A DNA stretch of 64,000 bases from Bilabrum cf. latius (taxonomy: Eukaryota; Bigyra: Bicosoecida; Bigyra; Bicosoecida), in contig OZ237738.1 in NCBI GenBank assembly GCA_965178125.1, forward strand, positions 1,240,001-1,304,000, in the 5' to 3' direction. The notes beneath the pieces are model-generated. The model did no database searches. It saw nothing but the letters and a program-made list of their open reading frames with translations, and was not told the origin of the DNA. Shown here piece after piece: positions 53,628-64,000 of the stretch. The position numbers and the translations under genes are program-made. Within the stretch, counting starts at the first letter, position 1, and each line of letters opens with the position of its first letter.

Positions 53628-54035
53628 GTGCCCCGGCTCCCTGCCAGCATTACTGCCGCTGCCGCTGATGCCGAGGAGGGCGGGCACACGAGACTGCTGC
53701 AGCGGATGCGCGGGGTGCTACCAGGCGGGAATGGCGCGCTGGTGGAGCACCACTTGCCCACCGCCGCTGTGGTGGCTCGTTTTGCCGCTGCCACCGAACG
53801 TGCCTACGCCACTGGAGTGGGCGTGGCATTGGAAGCGGCATCACTCGCCGTGTCTGCCGCGCCCTTGGGACGGGGATCCCCCTCGCGACAGGCACCCTCG
53901 CTGCGAGAGGCCATTGAGGAGGAGGCTCAGCGCAGGATGGTCCTCGCCCAGGCAGACGAGAGACGCGCTGATATTCGAAAACGATATGGTCACTACGCAT
54001 GCCCAAATTTTCGCCTCGGTGAAAGCTACGTCTAA
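53628..54035 (+). CDS. Possible last exon of an unidentified host gene
   Basis: Open frame ending TAA with a plausible helical C-terminus (LREAIEEEAQRRMVLAQADERRADIRKRYGHYACPNFRLGESYV is its final part, quoted here only by its ends LREAIEEEAQ and NFRLGESYV). It remains open upstream through a UAG, antisense to the UGGT fragment. GC-rich DNA makes long open frames common, so support is weak. Confidence 0.25.
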   Translation: MPRLPASITAAAADAEEGGHTRLLQRMRGVLPGGNGALVEHHLPTAAVVARFAAATERAYATGVGVALEAASLAVSAAPLGRGSPSRQAPSLREAIEEEAQRRMVLAQADERRADIRKRYGHYACPNFRLGESYV

Positions 54036-54137
54036 TGTCAAAGTCCATGCACTGGCGCACTCGCACAGTACCCATGATCACGATGATCGCAAACCCCCTG
54101 AGTGCTCTCAAGTAGCCAACGGTGACAACGCTGCCGA

Positions 54138-54938
54138 TCAGTTGCCCCTTCCTCGCCGCCCCGACTTGCCATGCCTACCACTCTTGCCGCTGGCAGAGCC
54201 AGAGCCTGACCCTCCCGCAATGCTGCCCTGCTGTGTCCCCCCCACGGCGGCCGACCCCCCCCCGCGCTTGGGGACCTCGTCCTCGTCGTCGCTATCGGCG
54301 CCTCCCACCCCACCAAGGGCCCCCGCGAGCCCTCCCGCCGGCGCCTTGACGCCCATCATGTTCATGATTCCTGCCATCGGGTTGGACCCATCGCCCATCA
54401 TGGCGGCCTGCTGTGCCTCCATCACTGCCCTCTCGTCCTCGCCCATGTTGTTCATCAGCAACGGCATTCCAACCACAAGAAGCAGCATCACGCCGGCGAA
54501 AAGGACGCTGCGGTTCTGCAAGATCTGCATGATGGAAATCTCTTTCCTGGGCTCGAAGTACTTTGGCGAGGCCTGCTGGCGCACGCGGAGTGGGTATTTC
54601 GTTGGGCGCTTCTTGTCGCCGGGAAATCGGTATTCCATGGCCAAAACCTCCCCGTCATTCAACACGTTAACCTTGATGGTGCTATACACTGCCCTGGTCG
54701 AGAAAAACTCCAGCGCATACACCCCAGGTGCAAGCCCGTGAATGGTAAATTCTCCATTCTTGCGAACATGCCCCGTCATGAATCCCCCGTTGACAACTAT
54801 AGACACGGGGTCTTTTGGGCGAGGATGCAGTTGTCCAGATACGTCGTAGCTAGCTATCTCATTGGCAACACTGGACGCAGTCAATGCGCTCAACAGCAGG
54901 CTGCGATAACAAGAGCCAACGCGAAGAGGCACGACCAA
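54138..54938 (-). CDS. EMC7: ER membrane protein complex subunit 7
   Basis: Two hundred sixty-six residues: an N-terminal signal-like segment (YRSLLLSALTASSVA), a luminal beta-sandwich (VNGGFMTGHVRKNGEFTIHG, GVYALEFFS), then the family signature PLRVRQQASPKYFEPRKE, a transmembrane helix (VLFAGVMLLLVVGMPLLMNNM) and a cytosolic Gly/Ser-rich tail. EMC7 is part of the complex inserting membrane proteins into the ER. No UAG in frame; stop TAA on minus. Length fits the family. Confidence 0.88.
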   Translation of the reverse strand: MVVPLRVGSCYRSLLLSALTASSVANEIASYDVSGQLHPRPKDPVSIVVNGGFMTGHVRKNGEFTIHGLAPGVYALEFFSTRAVYSTIKVNVLNDGEVLAMEYRFPGDKKRPTKYPLRVRQQASPKYFEPRKEISIMQILQNRSVLFAGVMLLLVVGMPLLMNNMGEDERAVMEAQQAAMMGDGSNPMAGIMNMMGVKAPAGGLAGALGGVGGADSDDEDEVPKRGGGSAAVGGTQQGSIAGGSGSGSASGKSGRHGKSGRRGRGN

Positions 54939-55055
54939 GTTACTTCATTCATTTACCTGCACAATCAGCAAAAAACATATTTCGACGAATGAACTTACAC
55001 CGACAACGATAGAACTAGCATAGTATCAGCAGTTGCAGCGGATAAAGATTGCCCC

Positions 55056-55213
55056 CTCACTTGTTCGGGATGTTCCGCGTGCGCGGCGCCACATGGTTAC
55101 AACCGCTTAGCAAGCCGTTCGGGCAGAGCCATTCGGTCGACCATGGCAGCCTCTGGAGCCGGAGAAACTGGTAGCACCGATGCCGCAGCAAAATCCAAGG
55201 CAATAAAGATGGC
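55056..55213 (+). repeat. IFT27 5' segment also present at the window's right end
   Basis: 158 bp covering the IFT27 leader and first codons recur exactly at 63843-64000, immediately after the retroelement's terminal repeat. Confidence 0.85.
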
Positions 55214-55800
55214 GTCAGAGGCGGCGGCATCCTCACACAAATCAATTGTGAGTGATTGGCCTGTCTCAGTTGGTGTGCAGTTGCATGTATTAATCCAGCA
55301 GTTCAAATTCCTCTCACCCGGATAGCGGCGCAGTCAGTGGAAAAAAGAAAACTACTAGTTTTAGGTATGAACTCGGATTCAGTGTGTATGCATTGCTAGC
55401 TTTGGTGTGTACGGTGGTTGCTGCTTCCATCCATGTTTTTCTTGCACAGGCGATGCAACTGTAGGGAAGACAGCACTCGTAGCAATGTTTGCCTCCAAAG
55501 GCTCAGAGTATCCAAATTCGTATCAGATGGTAAGGATTTCAAAACTGCCAGCGCTGCACTGCGTCAGACGCGCGCCTGCAACACTAGAGTGTGCATGCTG
55601 GGATGATCTCTCGCAGACAACCGCCATGAACGTTAGGGTTCGAGGCGTACCAATGAATGCGGATGGGACCGAGCAAGTAGATTTGTTTTTGATGGACCAC
55701 GTCAATGGCACCCCTACTGACGAATACAGAGCATCCATGTACAGTGATGTTTGGGCCGATAGTGGTATACTGATCGGATCAATTCCGAGTACGAGCTGAG
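55143..55800 (+). CDS. IFT27: Intraflagellar transport protein 27 (Rab-like GTPase), 5' exons only
   Basis: Exon 1 (55143-55247, MAASGAGETGST...) ends at gtgagt. Exon 2 (55334-55364) gives KRKLLVLG. Exon 3 (55450-55529) has the P-loop GDATVGKTAL and ends SYQM at gtaagg. Exon 4 starts 55617 (TTAMNVRVRG...) and carries VDLFLMDHVNG (G3 region) and YSDVWADS. The reading then meets gtatac (possible donor) or TGA at 55798. Strong match to IFT27/RABL4, a subunit of the IFT-B complex, showing a ciliated organism. The remaining exons are missing: retroelement sequence follows. Confidence 0.8.
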
Positions 55801-55852
55801 CGAGACCAGCGCTCTCACTTAGGGGAATTCAGAAGAAGATAAAGGAAATAAT
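55702..55852 (+). repeat. 151-bp repeat containing IFT27 exon 4 (possible A1)
   Basis: Exact copy at 62028-62178, which directly follows the first 380-bp terminal repeat. In the split-repeat model this would be A1, yet it contains IFT27 coding sequence. Confidence 0.85.
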
Positions 55853-56305
55853 GCTCAGCCAGCAGAGTGCGCAATGGAAGCAAAGCCGGGCGATCGTGGC
55901 GCGAATGACCACTCGTATGGCCCCAACGGTGAGGCGGAGGGTGAACGCTGTGGGTGGTGTTTTCGATGTGTTTCAAGGTATGGCTGTTGAACACATGTCG
56001 AGCTTCTCGGAGCCTGTCGTGCGCGAGGCTGTGAACATGCTAAACAAAGAAGGGGCAGATGCGCAGCGGGCTCTGTTGGGCAGCTGCGTACGCGGCCACA
56101 CGCCGGTCGCTTCCCTGGGCGCAGGGGCTGCCGTTATGGGCGTGTTCAAACCGACCACGACGCCAGACGTGGAATCGGGCCTGCGTGGCGCTCTGGAAGT
56201 GGCAGCAGGGTTCTCAAAGGACGATCTGATGCCCGAGGACCATGTTCGTCGGCGAGCGCGGCGACGGGTGGAAACTCAGACCAAGATGCGACGGGCAGCA
56301 ATGGG

Positions 56306-58198
56306 GTGCTCCCACTCTGGGGAGCACCGGTGATCCCGGTACCATCCGGGGCATCAACAACAGCACCATTCACGGGGTCAAGGCCTGAACGTGTAGCCGG
56401 GGGGCCGATGGGAGCGCACTCACTGGGCCGGGGCATCATGGACGGTGGCGGGTTTGGGTGGAAACTGCCTGCCCCAAGCGGGGGGGCCGGTGCAGGGGCG
56501 ACTGCTACCTCAGGCCATCCGCCGAGCGAGCTGGGCCTCTTTGATTTTGGGGGCGGATTCAGCCATGGTGGAGTGACTGCGGCCGATGCTGGGGCGGGTG
56601 GCAAACCAGCGGGAGGTCCAACGGCAAGCCGCGGTGCCAGCGCGGTGTTTGGGGCGCAGGCGTCGATGGGCACCATCTCGGGCGCAACGCTGGGAAAAAG
56701 GGGGAGAGCGGAAGAGGTGGGGGAAGCACAAGCTCCCTGGGAGGCCATTGTGGCGGATTCGGAACGTCGCACCAAGGCGGCAAGGCGCGAGCAAGAGGTC
56801 GAGGGAGCATCCGCGGGAGCAGGAGAGGCGACCGCGAGTGACGCGATCGACAAGCGAATTCAACAGGCGGTTGCGGCCATGGCATCGGGTGAGCCCAATG
56901 GTACGTTGTAGTTGCTCCGTGCCCTTGCGCTTGAGTTAAATGCCCGGCCCGAGCACTCCACCCAGGCGATTAAGTCGTCAGCCGGCGCCTGCAAGAAGTC
57001 ACCATACCAGGGCCAGGTCGGAGCAGACGATGGAGACGGCGCCAAGGAAGTGCATAATTCCATTCCCACGGCGAAGGGAGTTGACTCTTTGTTCTACGAC
57101 ACCGTACGGTCTTAGGAGGTGCTTCAATTTAGGGACAGTGCACGGTATTTGGCCGAACTCGGGGAGGAAGGCGAGAGAGCTAAGGACTTGGCCTCAGTGG
57201 CGCTGACGAGTGCGGACAAGGCAAAGATTTCGTTACTTCGGATTGAACGCCCCGCGCAGATAATGTTCGCTTCTATGGCGAGTGCGGCTGGTTTTCGCCG
57301 GGAGTCAGGATCTGGCCGCAGCTTTCATGTGGCACCGGTGCTGGAGGAGGCGGGTGATTTGCTCATGCCGGACGGGATCAGGCAATTTGCGAGTAAGTGC
57401 GGGTAGCACGTGTTGTCGGGAGTGGCAGAACTGGAACAAGGCAACATTTTTCGATTACCCACGATATTGACCAGATCGGTGTGTGGGGCGCTCGAGTGGG
57501 TCGTGGCAGGGAGCACGTCGTTGCTGAAGGTGGTTATCACACTTGCGACACTGCTGCACCAGGATAAGCATGCGGAAGCCAGGGCAGTAATGAGCAAGCT
57601 TCACGAGGCGTTGGAGATTGCAGTGCGAAGAATGTTCTTGGGCTTAGGGATGGTCCTTCATGCGGCAGCAGTCCGCACGGCAGGTGGAGGCAACGGGGAC
57701 ACAGCCAATACGGGTCAGCATTTCGTGTTAGCAACTGCTCTGCGCATGATTTTGATACATAGGGTGGCACCAGTGGGGAGAATGGATACTCCTGCGGTGC
57801 TTCGACTGTGGTAGTTGCGGAGCGAGAACGAGACCCCGCTGCGGATGACGCAGACTCAGGTGGGGCCCACGTGGGAATTACTGGGACTGAATCCGGCAGG
57901 CAACCATAGCGCTATGGCGTGGGAGGATGTGACAGCCGCGATAGACAAGTCAGCATTGGAGCGAGCGAAGCGGGTGGCAAAGGAGCATGGGGCCGCAGCT
58001 GGAGGAGCGGGGGCAGCGGCAAAACGGTAGTCAGCGAAGGCCAGCAGCAGCAGCAGCAGCAGCAGTAGCGCGAGTGCGGGTGGACAAGAGTCGCAGCAGG
58101 AGTCAGAGCGCCAAAAAGGGACGACATCGGGGCCCAAAACGTAGGCGGAGCCCCGTACCTCCCCAAGACGAAGTGGCCGACTAGCGGGGAATGGGTGA
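56306..58198 (+). CDS. ORF1 (gag-like) of the second retroelement
   Basis: About 630 codons through several UAGs to TGA 58196-58198. Gly/Ala-rich N-terminus, then helical segments (FRDSARYLAELGEEGERAKDLASVAL, LPTILTRSVCGALEWVVAG, ARAVMSKLHEALEIAVRRM). This is typical of retroelement ORF1 with no known motif. A further frame at 55851-56333 (MLSQQSAQWKQSRAIVARM...) lies just upstream in another phase and may be the true start, joined by a frameshift. The last bases overlap the ORF2 ATG (ATGGGTGA). Confidence 0.6.
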
Positions 58199-60590
58199 CG
58201 CGGCCCGAGCCAGGGGAAGGGCTGCAGTAGTGTAGGCATGTGCACTATCTTCGGAAGCAGCGCAAAAAATCCTGGCTCAGCAGAAGACTCCGACCCTACA
58301 GCGTGGTGAGCCGAGCCTGCGGACACTGGATGGGCGGTGCATTGTGACGGACATCATGGAACACGCGGACGAATTGTTGGACTAGGTTGCATCTGCAGGC
58401 CCCTCGAGACGATGGCACGAGGTGCAGATGGAAGCAGCCGGCTATTCTGTGGACAATGACGGTGATGCGGGAGCGGGGATGACTGGGGATGCGCCGTCAG
58501 CATTGGGTGCGGACGGGATGTGGTAGGCTTGGGCACGATGCCTGGCAAAGCGGGACAAGATTGACTTGCGGTCATTCCCACCGGGCTAGGCACCATCATC
58601 TGCTTTGGACGTCTGGTATGGAACGTTGTCACACTGGGAGCGTAGGGGCGAACTGCAGCAGGGGGAGCGATGGGCAGCACGCTAGCCGTGTACGCTGTCA
58701 CCTCGTGGAGCATGGCAGGCACATTTGGCTCGTTGTCGACGCTGCGGGGCGCGGGGCGCAGTGGAGCCCGATTGTGTAGCGGGCCGGGGGTTTGTTGGAC
58801 TGGCACGACATGGGCTTCGGGCGGAGGCAGTCTTGAAGGTGTTGGGGGCGCAGCCGGTACGGGCTGACCCGAAGGACTTGCCGGCGGACGAGGAGGATGT
58901 AGTCCCGTTCGTGGAAGCAGCAGCGAGTGCAGGCAAGATTCGACCGGTGGAGGGCGCCGCGGTCTAGGTGACGCCTATGTTCGTTGCCAAGAGGACCGCA
59001 ATCGAGGTACAGCAGCGGGAGGGTCAGACACCACGCTTGGTGCAGCGGGAGGACACGACTGGCAAGCAGCGCCTAGTCACGGATATGAAGCGCTCGGGCG
59101 CGAACGAGGCATTTCTTGACTTGCGTTTCCGGTATGGTGATTTTGCTCGGCATTTAGCAGAGCGCGTGGGACGTGACAGGCACGAATGGGGGGCAGCCTT
59201 CGATTTCAAGGCGGCATATCATAGTATAGCGCTGGCACCGGGGCTGCAGCGATGGATGGCAGTTCGCGGAGTGGGTGGCAGCATGTTTTAGTTTGTGGTC
59301 TTGTCGTTTGGTTGCAGAATGGGCTGTTTTGTCGCATCAGTAGTGTTGGCAGAGTGTTTAGCGGGGGTGCGACTGCGCACCGCACATTGGGCTTTTGGGT
59401 ACATTGATGATGGCTTTCTGTCAGCACGTACGGAGGCCCGCACTATGTAGTTGTTGTGGTGTGCCGTGCTTGTAGCGCGGGGGATTGGCATGAGGATATA
59501 GCCTAGCAAACTTACCTTTCCAACATAGGTGATTGAGTTCCTTGGGCTAAAGATTACCCTGGGAGCCCACTTGAAGGTGACACTGCGCTCGGATCGATGG
59601 CCACGGATCCACGCAGTGCTGAGGACCGTTGAGCGAATGCGAGCTTTCAACATGCTAGCAACGAGTGCGCTGGCGGTCAAGGCTGTGGAGAAACTGGCAG
59701 GACAGTTGGGCGCGGCTGCGGCAGTAATCCCCCACGCTTCGCAGCACGTGTTTGCGATATACTAGGCGGCTGCAAAGGCTCGCAAAGGTGGTAGGCACAT
59801 CTGGACGGCAGAGTTCAACGAGGAATTTGAGTGGTGGCTGACATGTAGGGACCGCGGTATCTTGACAGCGGCAGCAGCTGCACCGATATACCCGTTGCCG
59901 GAGGGGAGAGCATCCGTGTTTTGTGCTGACGCGTCAGCCCATGGACTGGGTGCAATGTGGCGCCGAGGCAATGGTGATTCTGGCTTGATGCAAATGGGTT
60001 TCCACGAGGACATGCAGTTACTATCCAGTACGGCACGCGAACTAGCATCACTACGAGCTTTTTTGTCAGGACCAGGCTAGTTGGCGAGGAGCCAGACTTG
60101 CCCAGAGGCGCTCTTCGTGCTGTCAGACAATCAAGCCCTGCCAAATTTGCTGCGGAAGGGCGGCTCGATGAAGGCTGGGTAGCGAGATGAGCTGCGAGAG
60201 ATTGGAAGGCTGGCTGAGAACTTGGGATACGTGATCTTCCCCGTGTGGTAGAGGCGAAGTACACCGATCATGGTGGCATGCGATAGATTGAGCAGGGTGG
60301 AGGACGGTGCTGGTCAACTGGTGTAGACGGCGGGGCAGCGCGTGGGCAAAACGGGGTTTGTCTCGGCGGCAAGGGCGACATCTGACTCAACTTTTCATGC
60401 ACCATTTCATCTTCGCAGGACCATTTGGGGAGCTGATCCCAGTGACTGGACGAGCAGGCTCAAGTGCTGCGGCACAACGGCGAGCAGCGGTGGCGGCGAC
60501 TAGGACCCTGATGCTGTAGGAGAGTCAGCAGCTCGGCAAGGGAGCTCTGGACGCGCGCAGGCGGAATCTGACCATGCAGGCGGAACTTGA
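58191..60590 (+). CDS. ORF2: reverse transcriptase and RNase H
   Basis: Seven hundred ninety-nine codons with many UAGs, TGA stop. RT motifs: AAFDFKAAYHSIAL (about 59197), FVVLSFGCRMGC (about 59291, after a UAG) and GYIDDG (catalytic, about 59398). Then EFLGLKITL. RNase H: FCADASAHGLGAMW (about 59917), FVLSDNQALPNLL and a late ACDRLSR block. DIRS-type arrangement. Starts inside ORF1's stop, and its end overlaps the recombinase frame. Confidence 0.8.
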
Positions 60591-61635
60591 GGTCGGGGAT
60601 CCGGTGGAGGCCATGTGGGCTTTGCTGACGGAGTAGTGCGCCGCCGGGTTGAAGTATGCCACAGTGTTGCGATTGTTCCAAGCGCAAACGGCGTGGTTCA
60701 GGTCAGCGGAGTTCCCGCGTACCCCACTCGCAGACGTGGAGTACAGGCAGGTCAAACTGGCCCTGCTCGGCTACAAGCGTAGATGTGCCGGGGCGACGGA
60801 TCCGGACGCGGTACGTGCCCTACGTGTCCTGGTGGACAACCCTGTAACGTTGCGAGCACTAGTGATGATGGCCTGGTAGCTGCAGGCAGAGTGGGATTCG
60901 ATGTGGCAAGGCCCAGCTGCGCTGGCCCGTGCGGACTACAACTCAACACCAGCGGTTCTCGATACATTTATGTGCTGCTATGTGGGGACATTCTGTGGCT
61001 TGGCCCGGTGGCCAGATCTGGTGCATCTGGCAATAGGGGAGATAGAGTGGACTGCAGCGTCTGATGACAACGAGGTTGTTCCCGTGGCACTGATTGGGTG
61101 GCAGCGGTACAAGTCGCGGGTGCTCGGCGGCAACCCCGAGCAGCGCCCGCCAGCGGTCATTCCATGCTTGCCGGATGGATTCGAGGAGTTGTGCCCGTAT
61201 CGGTGGCTGAAGTGGTGGGTATCAGTTCGGTAGCCAACACAAGGGCAGCGCGGGGAAGTATTCGCCTCTCGAACACGGGCTGCGCACAGTGCCACGCTGC
61301 AGTGGATAACAGCGCAAGGGATTCCTGTGCACCGCAAGGGGGAGGGTGTGTACGCCTTCAAGAGTGCGGGAGTGTCAGCATTGCGCCAGACGGACCCAAC
61401 CAAGGACGAGAAGTACGTGCACGGCCAGGCTGGGTGGTCTCTGCCCAACATGCCAGCGGTGTATGATCGTTACTCATTGATGGAAGCGGCAAGGGTTACG
61501 AGGAGTGGGATTCTTCGGGCTATGGTGGGAGCTGGCTCCATCCCAGAACTTCTGAAGACTTGGGAATCCCAACGCAGGGAGCTTCACCGGAGCCCAGTGA
61601 GCAGTGGTGGGGGTGAACGGGATTCAGGGCTCTAA
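60307..61635 (+). CDS. Tyrosine recombinase of the second retroelement
   Basis: About 443 codons with several UAGs and TAA stop; the start may be ATG 60397. The C-terminal half resembles tyrosine recombinases: CGLARWPDLVHLAI (first Arg region), SAGVSALRQTD (HxxR-like, His replaced), and GQAGWSLPNMPAVYDRYS (W and nucleophile Tyr). Follows RT/RNase H with a 284-bp overlap, as usual in the group. The missing canonical His lowers certainty about activity. Confidence 0.65.
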
Positions 61636-61643
61636 CTGGGCCA

Positions 61644-62023
61644 GTGGGTGTTCCTTGCGGCGTTCGATGGGCGAACAGCCAAAAGGGGGGCCCAGTGTAG
61701 ATCCCGTGGCCAGTGGCAGGTAGTCCCCATAGCGGCTTGAAAGGTCCGTGCCGCCTGCCCAGTGCCCGGGGAAGCACCAGCCAAAACCAAAGCGCCACGG
61801 AAGGAGGAGATTACGAGGAGCAGGTACTAGGTACGAGAGTGGAAGCTGAGGGCAGGACAAAGCGGCCAGCCGGGCCTAGGCGGCACGGAGACGGCCGTGC
61901 TAGCGACAGACGAGTGGGCGACGGTGGGTAGCGGCGCACGAGTGGCGCGTGGCGGGAGAGGGAGAGTGCTGGGGGAGCGAAGCATTGAGCGGTTGATCGA
62001 CAGATCCACATTACCAACCATCA
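61644..62023 (+). repeat. 380-bp split direct repeat B1
   Basis: Exact copy at 63463-63842; ends ccatca. Followed at once by the IFT27-derived 151-bp repeat. Confidence 0.88.
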
Positions 62024-62027
62024 TGAT

Positions 62028-62178
62028 TCAATGGCACCCCTACTGACGAATACAGAGCATCCATGTACAGTGATGTTTGGGCCGATAGTGGTATACTGAT
62101 CGGATCAATTCCGAGTACGAGCTGAGCGAGACCAGCGCTCTCACTTAGGGGAATTCAGAAGAAGATAAAGGAAATAAT
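62028..62178 (+). repeat. 151-bp repeat with IFT27 exon 4, second copy
   Basis: Identical to 55702-55852, occupying the A2 position directly after B1. Confidence 0.85.
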
Positions 62179-63462
62179 TTTTACTTTTATAGAATTGTTT
62201 CTTGTCTTGTTGGCCCCATTTCCTTCGGATATGGATGGGGCGGCATCGCGGCGGAGGCCGGGAGGTGAGGGGGGACCAGTAGTTGGCGGACAACAGAGGG
62301 GCCTACAGCTGAAGGGAGGGGTGCCAGGCGGATAAGGTTTACTCAGCGAGACAGGGCGTCTTAGGGGCGGGTAAGTGTGTGTGTGTCACTGCTGCCCGGT
62401 AGTGTGTGTAATATTCTCTTGGGAGGGGGGCGGAGGCAGACCGCTCCTCCTCCCTCCGCACTCAGTACCAGCATGAACCAGCCCTCTTTTCTGTTCATGT
62501 GGACCCCCTGACAACGGGGGGACCACGTGGCACCCACGCAGGATGGCGGCGCAGATTCGGAGGGTACCAACACTCATACCTAGCTACCAACATTTAAGCG
62601 TTGCGGAGGGCAACGGAACGGGGCCAGGGAAGCTGCGTGCGTCTAGCCATCTAGAACACGTGGACGAACTGGTGGTGGCCTTTGCCACCATCCCATTTCA
62701 CCAACCAGATGAGGCTCCGTGGTCGCATCTGGTGCCGATGGCCACTGTTAGCAGGACCGTTGGTGGGTGGCTTGGGGGGCCAGGGACTTGGCTGAGTCAA
62801 GTAGGCGTGGGAGTAGGGGTGGGTGCGGTCAGTATGAGGTCCGTGCCTCATGTTGATCGCTGTAAATCCGGCTATAGGTCGGAAGCAACCCACCCTCCCG
62901 GTTGCAACAGTGGGGACGGGTGTGAGGTGGCCACGCGTGAGGTGGTCATGAGACTGGGAGCAGAGGTGTGGTCCGTGCCGTAAAATCCCCCATGTGGAGC
63001 ACCTCTGTTTTTCTGGAAGCACAAAGAACCGCGTTGCGGGCCCAGGAAACTTCTGTCCTTTGGATGGCTCCGTGGCCGAAGGGGGACAGAGTGACCTGCA
63101 CAGCCGAGAGGAGAGCCTGAATCTCGGATCGACCCTGGGACAGTCGCACCGGCGACACCCACCGAGAGAGCGAGGCGAGATCCTGCACAGCGTACGCTGC
63201 AGTGGAGGACCACTGTGGTGCTGCAAGAGGCACGGCAACGTGCGGACAGCAGCCGGACCCCGTATCCTCACAGAGGGTAAGGCAATGGGAGCCTGAATAG
63301 GAGCGGACCGGGTGACGACTGTGCTGGGGCTGCGGTGAGCATACAGGACCGTGTCGAGCGTGGTGGGCTGGGCGGGATGTGCGAGCGGTGATGCCCTAAC
63401 TCGATCGAGTTCAAGATTTTTTTCTTCTTTTTGCGTGGTGGCGTCCCCTAGGTCGGGGCGGC
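62179..63462. other. Spacer between repeats, no supported gene
   Basis: About 1.28 kb, GC-rich. A 342-codon minus frame (63679-62651) crosses into B2 but shows no motif and is probably chance. Contains a gtgtgtgtgt run near 62375 and a t-rich ttttttcttctttttg at 63417. Confidence 0.4.
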
Positions 63463-63842
63463 GTGGGTGTTCCTTGCGGCGTTCGATGGGCGAACAGCCA
63501 AAAGGGGGGCCCAGTGTAGATCCCGTGGCCAGTGGCAGGTAGTCCCCATAGCGGCTTGAAAGGTCCGTGCCGCCTGCCCAGTGCCCGGGGAAGCACCAGC
63601 CAAAACCAAAGCGCCACGGAAGGAGGAGATTACGAGGAGCAGGTACTAGGTACGAGAGTGGAAGCTGAGGGCAGGACAAAGCGGCCAGCCGGGCCTAGGC
63701 GGCACGGAGACGGCCGTGCTAGCGACAGACGAGTGGGCGACGGTGGGTAGCGGCGCACGAGTGGCGCGTGGCGGGAGAGGGAGAGTGCTGGGGGAGCGAA
63801 GCATTGAGCGGTTGATCGACAGATCCACATTACCAACCATCA
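63463..63842 (+). repeat. 380-bp split direct repeat B2 (right terminus)
   Basis: Second copy of 61644-62023. Followed from 63843 by a copy of IFT27's 5' leader and exon 1 start. Confidence 0.88.
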
Positions 63843-64000
63843 CTCACTTGTTCGGGATGTTCCGCGTGCGCGGCGCCACATGGTTACAACCGCTTAGCAA
63901 GCCGTTCGGGCAGAGCCATTCGGTCGACCATGGCAGCCTCTGGAGCCGGAGAAACTGGTAGCACCGATGCCGCAGCAAAATCCAAGGCAATAAAGATGGC
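63843..64000 (+). pseudogene. IFT27: Second copy of IFT27 5' end (window edge)
   Basis: Identical to 55056-55213, including the ATG (at about 63930) and MAASGAGETG start. It runs off the window, so completeness is unknown. Confidence 0.8.

Larger units (their letters stand above)
55702..63842 (+). mobile_element. Second tyrosine-recombinase retrotransposon, in IFT27
   Basis: About 8.1 kb. Order: 151-bp repeat, ORF1, RT/RNase H, tyrosine recombinase, B1 (61644-62023), 151-bp repeat copy, spacer, B2 (63463-63842). This A1-ORFs-B1-A2-B2 layout is DIRS/Ngaro-type. The left boundary is uncertain, because the presumed A1 is IFT27 exon sequence. All three ORFs are open if UAG is Gln. Confidence 0.75.

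Noticed and set aside
62651-63679. 342-codon minus-strand ORF across B2
   Set aside because: Half of it is the terminal repeat and no known motif appears; UAG reassignment and high GC lengthen chance ORFs.
1-64000. tRNA or rRNA genes
   Set aside because: I saw no convincing cloverleaf or rRNA block, including no CUA-anticodon tRNA, by reading; a covariance search would be needed to be sure.

Overview
The window comes from a nuclear genome of a flagellated unicellular eukaryote in which UAG is read as glutamine while UAA and UGA still stop. Evidence: IFT27 with GT-AG introns, EMC7, PHPT1 and a UGGT fragment lie in GC-rich DNA. In at least 25 long frames, host, viral and transposon alike, in-frame UAG is the only interruption, and it falls where glutamine is expected (virion ATPase FPQ, protease PYQFQ before TCGRH, helicase motif VI QQLARCR). 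I cannot name the species. Read this way, many short ORFs fuse into full-length genes.

Layout. 1-837: 3' end of a tyrosine-recombinase (DIRS/Ngaro-type) retroelement. 838 to about 37.8 kb: an AT-rich integrated virus, element B (Polinton/virophage-like): penton, major capsid protein (MCP), GIY-YIG nuclease, protein-primed PolB, PrimPol-helicase and accessory genes. Inside B's MCP gene sits a second, apparently complete virus, element A (2361-19606; about 1-kb terminal inverted repeats; 5-bp duplication GAAAC). A carries RVE integrase with chromodomain, SF3 helicase, protein-primed PolB, Ad-type protease, packaging ATPase, penton and MCP, all with open frames. B's MCP is also broken by a 685-bp GC-rich insert (20354-21038), and B's PolB by a 5.4-kb tyrosine-recombinase retroelement (25855-31280). 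Excluding the inserts restores frame in each case.

37.8-41.2 kb: mixed-composition region with three unassigned minus-strand genes, a duplicated 48-bp motif, a copy of a dispersed repeat also found twice in B, and a hairpin cluster. 41.28-44.07 kb: pogo/Tigger-like DNA transposon with intact transposase. 44.6-55.8 kb: host genes (two large unidentified proteins, PHPT1, UGGT fragment, EMC7, IFT27). 55.7 kb to end: a second tyrosine-recombinase retroelement with ORF1, RT/RNase H and recombinase, entangled with duplicated pieces of IFT27.

Functionally, A has a complete set for integration, DNA replication, capsid assembly, packaging and maturation. B has its own capsid genes and a different replication set, but is broken in at least its capsid and polymerase genes; its protease, ATPase and integrase are not in this window. 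B's early-type genes share a 17-bp promoter-like motif 24-29 nt before their ATGs; A uses different upstream motifs.
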